A DNA stretch of 34,145 nt from an uncultured Clostridia bacterium (GTDB lineage Bacteria > Bacillota > Clostridia > Christensenellales > CAG-917): NCBI GenBank assembly GCA_947589635.1, contig CANQCC010000004.1:1-34145 (forward strand), given 5' to 3'. Position 1 is the first letter of the stretch. Each line of letters opens with the position of its first letter. Below the pieces are notes generated by a model. That model saw only the letters and a list, made by a program, of their open reading frames with translations, made no database searches and was not told the origin of the DNA. Below are positions 22,686 to 30,823 of this stretch, one piece after another. A program made the translations under genes and the position numbers.

Positions 22686-24305
22686 TCAGTCCTTTTCGTG
22701 CGTCACTTTGTCATAGCTATAGTAGTTCTTCTGCGAGCAATCGAAGGAGCCGTCGCTTTGGACGATTATCCTTGTGCAGCCGCGCTGGTTGTGCTCCTTG
22801 TAGATGCCGGGATAGGCAAGATAGTCAACGCTCATGCCATAGGTCAGGCGGATGCCCTTATAGTCTATGGAGAAGTTGTTGTAGTGGTCGTGCCCGCAGA
22901 AAGTGCCCTGCATGCCGTGCGTGAGGCCTTCTTCAAACAGCATGTCCGTCTTGTATCCGCAGAAGATGCCGTAGCTTGAAACGCCGTGGCGCTCGGAGGG
23001 TGTTTCTCCCATCACGCCAAACTTGTAGGTGACCACGCCGTCCTCTTTGCTTTCGGTGTAGTCCTTGCTTGCCGTAGCGGTAGCGCCCGCCTCCGGGGTC
23101 TCGCCGTTGTATTGCTCGCGGACGGCTCTCCACGCCTCGCGGTACTCGACAAGCGGGATGTGGAAGAACGCAAGGTTTTTGACGTATTGGTTGTCGCCGT
23201 TGGCTTCTCTAAGTTTGTCCATCTCCTGCTTGTACCAATCCACCTGAGATTGATGGATGTTGTCGTACTTCCACGCGATCCCAAAATAGTCGCCGTCCGT
23301 GTAGGAGTGGCTGTCAAGCATGACCAGGGATTGAATGTACTTGCCCTCCGAATTTTTGACGTTGATGATGTGGTTTCCAAAGCCCTTGTCTATCTTGCCG
23401 AACTTGTCGTCCTCGTCCGAGAGGCCGCGCTGATACAAGCAATATTTGAAGTTGCTTTTTTCATAATATTCCGTGATGTCCTTGCGGGAATACATGCTGT
23501 ACGCCTCGGTGTCGTGGTTGCCGAAAGCAAACGTCCAATACACCTGCAAGCTCTCCATCATGTTTGCAAACACCTTGGTCGCGTTAAGATTGTTGAAGGT
23601 GCCCGCCTGGAAGGGGACGGGGTATGCGATGTCGCCCGTAACTACCACAAGGTCGGGTTGCTCCTGCCTTATCATGGTCGCGACCGCGTTCATAGCCCAC
23701 TGGTCCTTGTTCCCCGAAAAACTGCCCGCGCCGATGTGCACGTCGGTAAGCTGCAATATCTTAAACTCTGTCCTGTCTGCGGGAAGCTCAAAGTACGTCC
23801 AATCCTCCTCGCCGCGCACGGGGACAAGCTGCTCGTGCTCGGTATATTTGACAGGCTCCATGCTCCTCGCCTGCTTTATCAGCGCCTTTGCGCCCACCGC
23901 GTTGCCGATGGCTATGCCCGAGAAGAATATCGCAAGCACAAGCACTATTGCGCCCGTGATGATAAGCGCCTTTATAGTGCGCTTTTTCTTCTGCTCCGGA
24001 GTGAGCTTTTTGCGCTCTTTCTTTTTCTTCTTTTTGCCTTCCGCGTAGGAGAGTATGCCCTCTTCCTTGCCCTCTTCTTCGGCTTCGTCTTCAGAGGCTT
24101 CTTCCGCCTGCTGCGCGTTTTCGCTCTCTTCTTCCGCCTGCTCGGCCTCGCTAGCCTCGTCCGCCTGCGCGTTTTCTGCCGCCGGAGCCTCCGCCTCTGT
24201 TGCGGGCTGCTCCGCCTCGTCGGTTTGGACGGCTGCCTCTTCCGCCGTTTCGGGCGCCAAAGCCTCCTCTTCGCGGATCTCGTCCTTCTTGATGTCTTCG
24301 CTCAT
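22686..24305 (-). CDS. Membrane-anchored calcineurin-like metallophosphoesterase
   Basis: This is a predicted metal-dependent phosphoesterase facing outward from the membrane. The first 90 residues are extremely rich in Glu and Ala. A Lys-rich stop (KKKKKERKKLTPEQKKKR) precedes the single membrane helix at about residues 110-134. The catalytic domain has the ordered family motifs: LQLTDVHIG (Asp187, His189), VVVTGDIAYP (Asp224), FAFGNHDTEA (Asn262, His263) and, near the C-terminus, FCGHDHYNNF. The topology places the enzyme outside, so it might act on envelope or extracellular phosphoesters; the substrate is unknown. The start has GGGAG seven bases upstream. Confidence 0.92.
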   Translation of the reverse strand: MSEDIKKDEIREEEALAPETAEEAAVQTDEAEQPATEAEAPAAENAQADEASEAEQAEEESENAQQAEEASEDEAEEEGKEEGILSYAEGKKKKKKERKKLTPEQKKKRTIKALIITGAIVLVLAIFFSGIAIGNAVGAKALIKQARSMEPVKYTEHEQLVPVRGEEDWTYFELPADRTEFKILQLTDVHIGAGSFSGNKDQWAMNAVATMIRQEQPDLVVVTGDIAYPVPFQAGTFNNLNATKVFANMMESLQVYWTFAFGNHDTEAYSMYSRKDITEYYEKSNFKYCLYQRGLSDEDDKFGKIDKGFGNHIINVKNSEGKYIQSLVMLDSHSYTDGDYFGIAWKYDNIHQSQVDWYKQEMDKLREANGDNQYVKNLAFFHIPLVEYREAWRAVREQYNGETPEAGATATASKDYTESKEDGVVTYKFGVMGETPSERHGVSSYGIFCGYKTDMLFEEGLTHGMQGTFCGHDHYNNFSIDYKGIRLTYGMSVDYLAYPGIYKEHNQRGCTRIIVQSDGSFDCSQKNYYSYDKVTHEKD

Positions 24306-24334
24306 AATATACTCCCTTATAAGTGATTACTTTA

Positions 24335-24363
24335 ATTATATTATCATATCAAAAAAATATCAA
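24335..24363 (-). promoter_or_regulatory. Promoter of the metallophosphoesterase gene
   Basis: On the minus strand TTGATA (24363-24358), 17 bases and TATAAT (24340-24335) form a near-consensus promoter. Transcription would start near 24328, about 23 bases before the start codon. Confidence 0.8.
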
Positions 24364-24641
24364 GTGTCATTTTATATGGCCCCCAAGGCGCGCAAAAGTC
24401 CCCAAAATCCCTTAGACGCGCAAAAATTTTTATTTTGATAAACTTGTTAATTTAATAAATACCGCGTCGCCACTTTAGAGCGGCGACGTTTTATGAAACC
24501 CATGTGCGATTGATAAAAATTGACGTGCGATCTGTATTGAGGCTATGCGCAAAAGTAATTGCGCGCTTTATAAAAGCGGTGTTCTATTGGTATAAAACTT
24601 GGTATAAGACAATGCGAGACGCTGCTGCCTTAAGGCCGCCG
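24364..24641. other. Intergenic region between veg and the phosphoesterase gene
   Basis: No gene is supported. A hairpin CGTCGCC / GGCGACG (24465-24471 with 24482-24488) is followed by TTTT on the plus strand, although no plus-strand gene lies upstream. Smaller hairpins occur at 24547-24564 (GCGCAA / TTGCGC) and 24565-24577. TTGGTATAA occurs twice, 12 bases apart, at 24587 and 24599. One of these hairpins may end the veg transcript, but none has a good U-tract in that direction. Confidence 0.45.
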
Positions 24642-24893
24642 TCACAAACTCTTGTCCTCTTCGGACGGCTTGAGAAACATTATGCCGCGCGTCTGAACGT
24701 CGGCATACGAAAAGGTTTTATGCTCCCCTCCGTCAAGTTTTACGGAAAATACCGCGGGAAAAGCGGCGATGACTTCGCCGTGGAAGAGCGAACTTTTTCC
24801 GCGCCCGCCGTTAATTTTTATCAGCACGGGCACGCCTATCAACCTTTTGACTCGCGCTTTTGCGGCGGACAGATCGCGACCAATTTCTCTCAT
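24642..24893 (-). CDS. veg: Veg family protein
   Basis: Veg is a small, highly expressed cytoplasmic protein of Firmicutes; in Bacillus subtilis it influences biofilm formation. The 83-residue product shows the family core: IGVPVLIKINGGRGKSS, then GEVIAAFPAVFSVKLDGGE and FSYADVQTRGIMF. I chose ATG 24893 because the family begins close to this point. An open frame continues to 25100, but its upstream residues are basic and unlike Veg. No ribosome binding site precedes this ATG, so the start remains uncertain. In Bacillus veg lies near ispE; here they are about 17 kb apart. Confidence 0.82.
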   Translation of the reverse strand: MREIGRDLSAAKARVKRLIGVPVLIKINGGRGKSSLFHGEVIAAFPAVFSVKLDGGEHKTFSYADVQTRGIMFLKPSEEDKSL

Positions 24894-25105
24894 ACGCAGA
24901 TTGTTGCCCGCGGCACGCAATTTTATACCTTCAAGCGCCCGCGCCTCCCGCGCTCGCCAAAAAAACCGCGATGTCTTAATAAAATAGCGCGGCGTTTGTC
25001 CTATCTCTCTCTTCAAAACCCGACGAAAATAAAAATGCGCCGTGTGGCTTTGCACATCGCGCGCGTTCGATAAGCCGTAGCTTTTGGAAAGTACCGACAA
25101 ATGTT

Positions 25106-26971
25106 TCAGTTTTGCTCCGCTTTTAAGTTTTTGCGTTTAAGCGCTATGATGACGACGGTCACGACGGCAAACAGAGCCAATGCGCATCCGACTATCAGCA
25201 TGCTTAGGTCGAGAGGGCGCAGGATGAAGGGCTTGACTTTGGCCTCAAACGCCACGCCTGGCAAAAGAGTGGGCGCGCTGACGCCGTATTGCATGCCTAT
25301 GACGTAGTTGCCCGCCTTTTCCGGCTTAAAGGCAAACGTCCTGCCCTCGGCGGCGAATTGGCCGTTGACGTACCACTTGATTTTAACGTGCGGGTCCATA
25401 TACGGCTCGCCGACAAATGAAAACACCGTGGTTTCGCCGGTATACAGCACTCCGCTTGTAGGCGCGTTTTTTAAGTCGCGCACGTCCCCCTCGTAGGTCA
25501 CTTTTGCGTTCCCCGCAAAAAAGGTCAGGTACTCTATGTGCATTTTTTGCTCGCCCCGCACCGCGGACGCATAGCTGAGTTTCGCGACTATCCTGGAGTC
25601 TCCGAAGACGGTAGGCGTGAAGGATATCGACCTGCCCTCGCCAAGCGGCGTTTCGTTGCCGTCGCTGTCGATAAGGCTCCATCTTATGGACGAATCGAGG
25701 TCGGGGTCAGTCTGCCCGAAAGGGGTCAGCCTTGCGATGAGGGATATCTTGGGCACGCTGCGCGGGTCCGAATAGTATATGCAGTCCGCATAGTCTCCGC
25801 TGCCAAGCGCCGCGTCGTGCGAGATGGCGATCCCGGTCGGATCATTGTAGTTCGGCTCCACATCGGCAAGGTCCTGTGTGACAAGAGTCTTCAGGTCAAG
25901 CAGGTTTATCTGCGTGCCGTCGTAGGTGACGTTGTCAAACGCAAAGCTCCTCATATATCTCGACAAAATGTGCGGGTCGCACTCCTCTCCTTCCAATCTC
26001 AGGCGCAGCTTGAGAAGCGCCGCCGCAAAGGACGCAAACGGAGCCGCCATACTTGTGCCGTCGTCGTTGCTGTAGCCGCTTGCCCCGTAAACTCCCGCCG
26101 CGGAATATATCGTATCCGAGGGCGCCGCAATGTCGTACAGCGTGCCGTAGTTCGATCCGTTCCACAGCCTGCCGTTCTTGTCGTAGCCCATCACACCAAA
26201 CACTCCGTCCAAAGCCGCGGGATAAAACGCGCCGTCTTCGCGCGGAAGGCTCGCCCTTTTGCCGTTGTTGCCCGCCGCCGCCACGATAAAGCTGCTTTCT
26301 ATCGCGCTGTTGACGGTATATTGCAGCTGCGTGTTGTCCGCCCACGCCGTCGTATCCGCGTACGACCTGCCAAGAGAGAGGTTGATTATGTCCGCGTTCA
26401 CTTTCGAGTTTGCGCGCCTTATCGCCTCGCTGACGCTCTCTATGGAAAACGCCTCCTGCTGAGTGCCGTCGACGTTCTTTTTTACGCTGGCCTTTATGGG
26501 ATATATCTTGATGTAGTTTTCAAGCTCGAACTCGTGTATGAGCATGGCGATGACGCCCGCGACATGGTTGCCGTGCTTACCCGAAGACTCGTCGCCGATA
26601 TCCACTTCTCCGCCCGAATCGGGAACGGTGCTGTTGTCGCCGAGCACCTGCCCGCTTGAGTTTTTAAGCAGCACATCCTTAAAGATCTCGTGATTTACGG
26701 TAAGCCCCGTGTCCACTACGGCGATGACGATGGGTTTTGTCGCGTCAAGCTCGCTCTTCCAGCCGTCCACGACTTCCTTCGCGCCGTAGACGTCAAGCGC
26801 GTCCCGTCCGTAGTACCAAAGGTCCGCCGCCTCCGTACCGCCATAGACGTCCGCAACATAGGCAAAGTCGTCGGTAACGGCCGCCGGCGCGCCGAAAAGC
26901 GCGACGCAAAGCGCAAGCGCCATCACCGCCGCCATAATTATTATCGTCGTCTTAAAAAACTTCTTTGCCAT
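25106..26971 (-). CDS. Membrane-anchored subtilisin-like serine protease (S8)
   Basis: This is a predicted extracytoplasmic serine protease held by a C-terminal membrane helix. From ATG 26971 it has about 621 residues with a signal sequence (KKFFKTTIIIMAAVMALALCVALFG). The catalytic triad is Asp87 in IVIAVVDTGL, His133 in KHGNHVAGVIA and Ser307 in DGTSMAAP, with the oxyanion Asn235 in AAAGNNG. In many subtilases the His motif is HGTHVAG; here it is HGNHVAG. A beta-rich region of about 230 residues follows. The C-terminal helix SMLIVGCALALFAVVTVVIIAL precedes a basic tail. CGGAG lies just before the chosen start; the frame opens at 27004 without a ribosome site. It follows gltX by 72 bases on the same strand. 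Confidence 0.93.
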   Translation of the reverse strand: MAKKFFKTTIIIMAAVMALALCVALFGAPAAVTDDFAYVADVYGGTEAADLWYYGRDALDVYGAKEVVDGWKSELDATKPIVIAVVDTGLTVNHEIFKDVLLKNSSGQVLGDNSTVPDSGGEVDIGDESSGKHGNHVAGVIAMLIHEFELENYIKIYPIKASVKKNVDGTQQEAFSIESVSEAIRRANSKVNADIINLSLGRSYADTTAWADNTQLQYTVNSAIESSFIVAAAGNNGKRASLPREDGAFYPAALDGVFGVMGYDKNGRLWNGSNYGTLYDIAAPSDTIYSAAGVYGASGYSNDDGTSMAAPFASFAAALLKLRLRLEGEECDPHILSRYMRSFAFDNVTYDGTQINLLDLKTLVTQDLADVEPNYNDPTGIAISHDAALGSGDYADCIYYSDPRSVPKISLIARLTPFGQTDPDLDSSIRWSLIDSDGNETPLGEGRSISFTPTVFGDSRIVAKLSYASAVRGEQKMHIEYLTFFAGNAKVTYEGDVRDLKNAPTSGVLYTGETTVFSFVGEPYMDPHVKIKWYVNGQFAAEGRTFAFKPEKAGNYVIGMQYGVSAPTLLPGVAFEAKVKPFILRPLDLSMLIVGCALALFAVVTVVIIALKRKNLKAEQN

Positions 26972-27043
26972 TTGCTCCGTCCACATTCGGCATAAAGCCG
27001 ACATTCTATCGCGTTGTTTTGATCTTTGTCTCTTCCTTTTGCT

Positions 27044-28492
27044 TTATGCTTTCGCGCTTATAAGCTCAAGCGAGAAGGCAAGGCGTCTTAAACTTTCCTT
27101 CTTGCCCAGCGTCGTCGCCATTTCTATTGCGCCGCCCGGGGTCACAGGCGCGCCCGTAAGCGCCACGCGCATCGCAAACATGACTTGCCCCGCCTTCATC
27201 CCCGCCTCTTCGGCGGCAAGGCGTATGCGCTCCTTGACGGCGTCGTCCGTCCAATCGTCGAAGTCCTTCAGCGCGGATATCGCGACTTCCACCGCCCTCT
27301 TCGCGACGGAAAGGTCCACCTTCATCTTCTGATGGGTGTACATATTCAGGTCATATTCGCCAAATTCGCCAAGGAACGCGAGCTTTTGCGGGATCTCGGA
27401 GAGGATGTCCACGCGCGTCTGCATAAGGGAGGCTATCTCCCGCTTGTTGTAGGGCGCGTCGCCGATCGCCTCGTCTATGAAGGGCAGCGCTACGGTGTAA
27501 AATTCGTCCGCGCTCATCGCCTTAAGATACTCGCCGTTTAGCCAGCGCATCTTTTGCTCGTCAAAGATAGAGGCGCTTTTTGATATGCCGTCCGTGTCGA
27601 ACGCCTCCGTCATCTCCTGCATGGTCATCTTTTCGCGGTTGTCCTTGGGGCACCAGCCCAACAGCGCGATATAGTTGACCACCGCTTCGGGCAGATATCC
27701 CTTCTTGATGAAGTCCTCGAAGTTGGCGTCGCCATAGCGCTTGGACAGCTTTCTTGTCGCGTCCTTCATGATAGGCGGCAAGTGCATGTATTTGGGGCGC
27801 TGCCAGCCGAACGCGTCGTATATCAGGTTGTATTTGGGCGTGGAGCTTAAATATTCCGTGCCGCGGATGACGTGCGTTATGCCCATAAGGTGGTCGTCTA
27901 CGACGTTGGCGAAGTTGTAGGTGGGAAGTCCGTCGGATTTCAGCAGCACTCCGTCCTCTATGTCCGCGCTGTCAACGCTGATTTTGCCGAAGACCATATC
28001 TTCGTACTCGCTGACAACGCCCTCGGGCACTTTTTGCCTTATCACGTACGGTTCGCCCGCGGCAAGCCTTGTCGCGACCTCTTCCTCGGACAGATAGCGG
28101 CAGTGCTTGTCGTAGGTGTGCACGCCGTTTTCGTCCTTGAGGCTCTCAAGCCTCTCCTTGTCGCAAAAACAATAGTACGCTCCGCCGCGCCTCACAAGCT
28201 CCTCGGCATACTTTTTGTACAGCGACATGCGCTCCGTCTGCACGTAGGGGCCGTAGCCGCCGTCCTTGTCCGGGCCTTCGTCGTAGGTTATGCCCGCGGT
28301 CTCAAGCGTGCGGTAGACCATCTCCACGGCGCCGTCGACTTTGCGCTCCTGATCGGTGTCCTCTATGCGCAGGATAAACTTGCCGCCGTTCTTTTTGGCG
28401 AAAAGGTAGGCGTAAAGCCCAGTGCGCAGATTGCCTATGTGCATAAAGCCCGTTGGAGAGGGCGCAAATCTTGTTCTTACAGTTTCACTCAT
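27044..28492 (-). CDS. gltX: Glutamate-tRNA ligase GltX
   Basis: This class I aminoacyl-tRNA synthetase charges tRNA-Glu, and often tRNA-Gln in bacteria lacking GlnRS. The 482-residue length is normal. The HIGH-type motif is APSPTGFMHIGNLRT at residues 10-24, then FILRIEDTDQER. The KMSKS-type loop is KLSKRYGD near residue 250. The C-terminal half is helical, as expected for the anticodon-binding domain. The start overlaps the radC stop by eight bases (ATGAGTGA), so translation is probably coupled. Coupling of a synthetase to radC and an unknown small protein is a little unusual. No T-box leader is seen. Confidence 0.96.
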   Translation of the reverse strand: MSETVRTRFAPSPTGFMHIGNLRTGLYAYLFAKKNGGKFILRIEDTDQERKVDGAVEMVYRTLETAGITYDEGPDKDGGYGPYVQTERMSLYKKYAEELVRRGGAYYCFCDKERLESLKDENGVHTYDKHCRYLSEEEVATRLAAGEPYVIRQKVPEGVVSEYEDMVFGKISVDSADIEDGVLLKSDGLPTYNFANVVDDHLMGITHVIRGTEYLSSTPKYNLIYDAFGWQRPKYMHLPPIMKDATRKLSKRYGDANFEDFIKKGYLPEAVVNYIALLGWCPKDNREKMTMQEMTEAFDTDGISKSASIFDEQKMRWLNGEYLKAMSADEFYTVALPFIDEAIGDAPYNKREIASLMQTRVDILSEIPQKLAFLGEFGEYDLNMYTHQKMKVDLSVAKRAVEVAISALKDFDDWTDDAVKERIRLAAEEAGMKAGQVMFAMRVALTGAPVTPGGAIEMATTLGKKESLRRLAFSLELISAKA

Positions 28493-29219
28493 AGTAGAAT
28501 ATTCCGTCCTTGAGAGTAGATTTTGTCTTGATGATGCGGTTCATCCTGCCGTCCTCCTCGAAGGAATAGTAGTCCGAGCCGCAAAATATGAAGTGGTCCA
28601 GCAGAGCCACGCCTACGTTGGCGAGGGTGTCGAACAGCGTGTATGTAAGTTCCACGTCCGCCTGCGACGGACTTACCCTGCCGCTTGGATGGTTGTGCGC
28701 GAGAAGCACTCCGCTCGCCCTGTTTTTAAGCGCGAAGTCCACTATCGCGCGCACCGTGACCTGCACGGAGTCCCCGCTACCGCTTGAGATTATGTCGCTG
28801 GATATTATCTTTTCGTGCGCGTCAAGCGCCGCCACTACAACTTGCTCGTCGGGTATGCCAAACAACTTGTTGCCCATAAAAAGACGCGCCGCCGCCCTGC
28901 CCTTAAGCTCCGTCCTTTCGGAAGTCCTGTCGTCGAGATATTGCCTGAATACGCCGGGCAAAGAGCTTAAAAACAACGCCGCATTGTGCGTCATGCCGGG
29001 CACCTCCTCAAGGTGCTCCGCGTCGGCGGAGAGCACTCCGGAAAGAGAGCCGAACTCGGCGATCAACCTGTGCGCGATCTCGTTTGTGTCCCTGCGGGGA
29101 ATAAAACTGTACAGCAGATATTCAAGCACTTCGTGGTTTTGAAGAGATTCCACTCCCTGCTTTTTTATTCTGTCGCGCATTCTCTCGCGATGCCCCTCAT
29201 GTATTCCCTTGTCTGCCAT
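28485..29219 (-). CDS. radC: RadC family JAB1/MPN-domain protein
   Basis: RadC proteins were named for a DNA-repair phenotype that was later questioned; the true function is unsettled. From ATG 29219 it has 244 residues. The N-terminal helix-hairpin-helix part includes RIKKQGVESLQNHEVLEYLL. The C-terminal metalloprotease-like JAMM motif is LLAHNHPSGRVSPSQAD, followed by GVALLDHFIFCG, the usual end of the family. The frame opens at 29264, but MADKGIHEGHRERM matches the family start. The previous gene stops one base upstream (TGA, T, ATG), so the start at 29219 is probably reached by coupled translation. No separate ribosome site is visible. Confidence 0.92.
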   Translation of the reverse strand: MADKGIHEGHRERMRDRIKKQGVESLQNHEVLEYLLYSFIPRRDTNEIAHRLIAEFGSLSGVLSADAEHLEEVPGMTHNAALFLSSLPGVFRQYLDDRTSERTELKGRAAARLFMGNKLFGIPDEQVVVAALDAHEKIISSDIISSGSGDSVQVTVRAIVDFALKNRASGVLLAHNHPSGRVSPSQADVELTYTLFDTLANVGVALLDHFIFCGSDYYSFEEDGRMNRIIKTKSTLKDGIFYYE

Positions 29220-29220
29220 A

Positions 29221-29643
29221 TCAATTGAAAATCGCGGGATAATCCTTAAACACGCTGTCGTCAAGTTTCACCAGCCTGACCAGCACTTCGAGGGCCTCGT
29301 CCGCGTCGCGAAATCCGCACTGCTTGCCGATTATCTTGTACGCGCCGTACGCGTTGAGAAAATCGTACCAAAAATAACATTCGTCCTGAAGCTGAAAAAT
29401 CTCCAGATAGCTGAAAGATTGATACTTGCTCCAGTTTTTGAGGATGTCTATAAGCGCGGTGACCTCCTCATTGTTGTCATACCTGTCATGAATAAACTTG
29501 AGCATGTACTTTTTGACCTCTTTTGAAAAGGTCATCACGCCCTGTTTTGCGTTTTCTATGTCCTTTACGATAAGCGCTATCTCTTTGTCCGCCCCGTACT
29601 TTTTAAACAGCTTTTGGCATGTGTAAGCGAATGTGTTGGTCAT
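29221..29643 (-). CDS. Hypothetical small cytoplasmic protein upstream of radC
   Basis: I do not recognise this gene. From ATG 29643 it has 140 residues, with no signal peptide or membrane helix, and looks mostly helical. It is rich in aromatic residues, notably YQSFSYLEIFQLQDECYFWYDF. It stops one base before the radC start and is probably the first gene of a radC-gltX operon. A promoter (TTGATT, 17 bases, TATACT) lies directly upstream, with transcription predicted to begin at the ATG. An alternative start is TTG at 29661, which has GGGAG four bases before it. Confidence 0.72.
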   Translation of the reverse strand: MTNTFAYTCQKLFKKYGADKEIALIVKDIENAKQGVMTFSKEVKKYMLKFIHDRYDNNEEVTALIDILKNWSKYQSFSYLEIFQLQDECYFWYDFLNAYGAYKIIGKQCGFRDADEALEVLVRLVKLDDSVFKDYPAIFN

Positions 29644-29649
29644 GCCTAA

Positions 29650-29678
29650 AGTATATCCCAAAATCTCCCATAAATCAA
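29650..29678 (-). promoter_or_regulatory. Promoter of the hypothetical-radC-gltX operon
   Basis: On the minus strand TTGATT (29678-29673) and TATACT (29655-29650) are separated by 17 bases, and the start of transcription is predicted at 29643, the A of the ATG. If the TTG at 29661 is the true start, this promoter would lie partly inside the gene and would be spurious. Confidence 0.5.
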
Positions 29679-29815
29679 GCCGTAGACAATAAATAAGTAT
29701 ATTATTAACCCCATTATCCCCAAAATTGCGCCCAACCTATGCCCTTTACAACCTCGAACTCCCCGAAAAGCCCCTGTAACTCAAGCCCGGACAGTGTTAC
29801 CGTAAATCCGGCGCG

Positions 29816-30541
29816 TCAAGCGCTATGTTCTTGCGAGGTCAAAAAGATGACGACGGCTTGGAAGAGTGTGTAGGCGAGGCGGGCTTGAAAGGCGGGGTCT
29901 ACAAGTTTGGCCTCGTCGAGGGGATTGCTTAAAAAGCCGCACTCGGCGATGATGGCGGGATAGTGGCTGCAGCTGAGGATATATTTTTCGGCGCCGAGGG
30001 CGGAATATTCGCGCCCGCCGAGCTCGACGTTGATGTCGCGGTTGAGTATTTCCTGGGTCAAGTCGGCAAAATCATGGCTGTTGGGATCTGTGGGGTCGAA
30101 GAAGACTTGCGCGCCTCGGCGTGCCGCGGAGGAATAAAAATTCATATGCACGCTTATGACGGCGGCGGGGCGGGCGGAGTTTATGACGTCGCCGCGGTAG
30201 AACATATCGGCGCGTTTTTTGTTGTCCTTTATGCCCGGATAGGAGTGCATGGAGTCGTTTGTGCGCGTAAACACGGCCTTAAATCCGCCGCTTTGAAGGT
30301 ATTCGCCAAGCAGGCGCGCGACTTTCAGGTTGAGGTCGCTCTCTTTTGCCCCGGTGCGCACGCCGATGACTCCGCTGTCCGCGCCGCCGTGTCCCGGGTC
30401 TATGACGACGACGGGCGAGCGAGCGCCGTCTTTTATGGCGGAAGCGATGAGGGGCGCGCCCATTGCAAACGCCGCTATGACGACGGCAAGCGCCGCGCAC
30501 ACCGCCCTGAAAGATAAAACTTTGTTGAATTTTTTGTGCAT
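29816..30541 (-). CDS. N-acetylmuramoyl-L-alanine amidase, CwlD-like (Amidase_3)
   Basis: This zinc enzyme cleaves the bond between the muramic acid and the stem peptide in peptidoglycan. The 241-residue protein has a signal anchor at about residues 11-35 and one catalytic domain without binding repeats. Zinc and catalytic residues fit Amidase_3: His51 in VIDPGHGGADSG, Glu67 in TGAKESDLNL, His132 in ISVHMNFY and Glu200 in AIIAECGFLSNP. The single-domain layout resembles CwlD, which makes muramic lactam in spore cortex. A vegetative amidase is the alternative. No ribosome binding site is visible before ATG 30541. Confidence 0.88.
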   Translation of the reverse strand: MHKKFNKVLSFRAVCAALAVVIAAFAMGAPLIASAIKDGARSPVVVIDPGHGGADSGVIGVRTGAKESDLNLKVARLLGEYLQSGGFKAVFTRTNDSMHSYPGIKDNKKRADMFYRGDVINSARPAAVISVHMNFYSSAARRGAQVFFDPTDPNSHDFADLTQEILNRDINVELGGREYSALGAEKYILSCSHYPAIIAECGFLSNPLDEAKLVDPAFQARLAYTLFQAVVIFLTSQEHSA

Positions 30542-30587
30542 ATTGTTAAGCGTTACAATTTATTCATCGCGGTATAAAAATACGGTT

Positions 30588-30643
30588 TTATCCACCGAGT
30601 TATCCACAAAATCGCCTCAAAATGTGGATAAGTCGGTGGAAAA
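30588..30643. promoter_or_regulatory. Symmetric cluster of DnaA-box sequences in an inverted repeat
   Basis: Two perfect DnaA boxes, TTATCCACA (30600-30608) and its reverse complement TGTGGATAA (30623-30631), face each other. Each is flanked at the same distance by a weaker box: TTATCCACC (30588-30596) and GGTGGAAAA (30635-30643). The 21-base arms match at 19 positions around a 14-base centre. The cluster lies 47-102 bases upstream of the cwlD-like gene. Confidence 0.75.
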
Positions 30644-30823
30644 CCCCCTCCCGAAGCCGCATGCTTAAGTTGATGAGAGGGGCGTTTGTTTTATGACTGC
30701 GCCGCCTGATTTTCTTAAAATCTTGCGCTTTGCGACAATTTTCGTCTATCTAAACGAACGTTATTTTTTTGCGCCTTTCATAACCGCGCCGGGCTCCGCA
30801 TAAAATTTCGCGAGAGGTGAATT
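30644..30823. other. Intergenic segment between the DnaA-box cluster and the PRC-barrel gene
   Basis: No gene is seen. TTCGT and ACGAA around an eight-base loop (near 30747-30765) are followed by TTATTTTTTT, a weak hairpin. TTGCGC (near 30724) and TATCTA form a poor promoter candidate for the following gene. Confidence 0.35.

Noticed and set aside
22986..24326. A 446-codon open frame on the plus strand
   Set aside because: It is antisense to the metallophosphoesterase and crosses its start region; no domain pattern is visible.
24465..24493. A terminator of a plus-strand gene
   Set aside because: The hairpin and TTTT are real, but no plus-strand gene lies upstream, so it is listed only as part of the intergenic region.
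24894..25100. A 69-residue N-terminal extension of Veg
   Set aside because: The residues are basic and unlike Veg, whose family starts near ATG 24893. The extension reaches to within a few bases of the protease gene's stop.
28493..28560. A T-box or other riboswitch leader for gltX
   Set aside because: The upstream sequence is the coding end of radC and translation is directly coupled; there is no leader.
30588..30643. A complete chromosomal origin (oriC)
   Set aside because: There are only two strong DnaA boxes with two weak ones, no DnaA-trio or clear unwinding element, and no dnaA or dnaN neighbour in the window.
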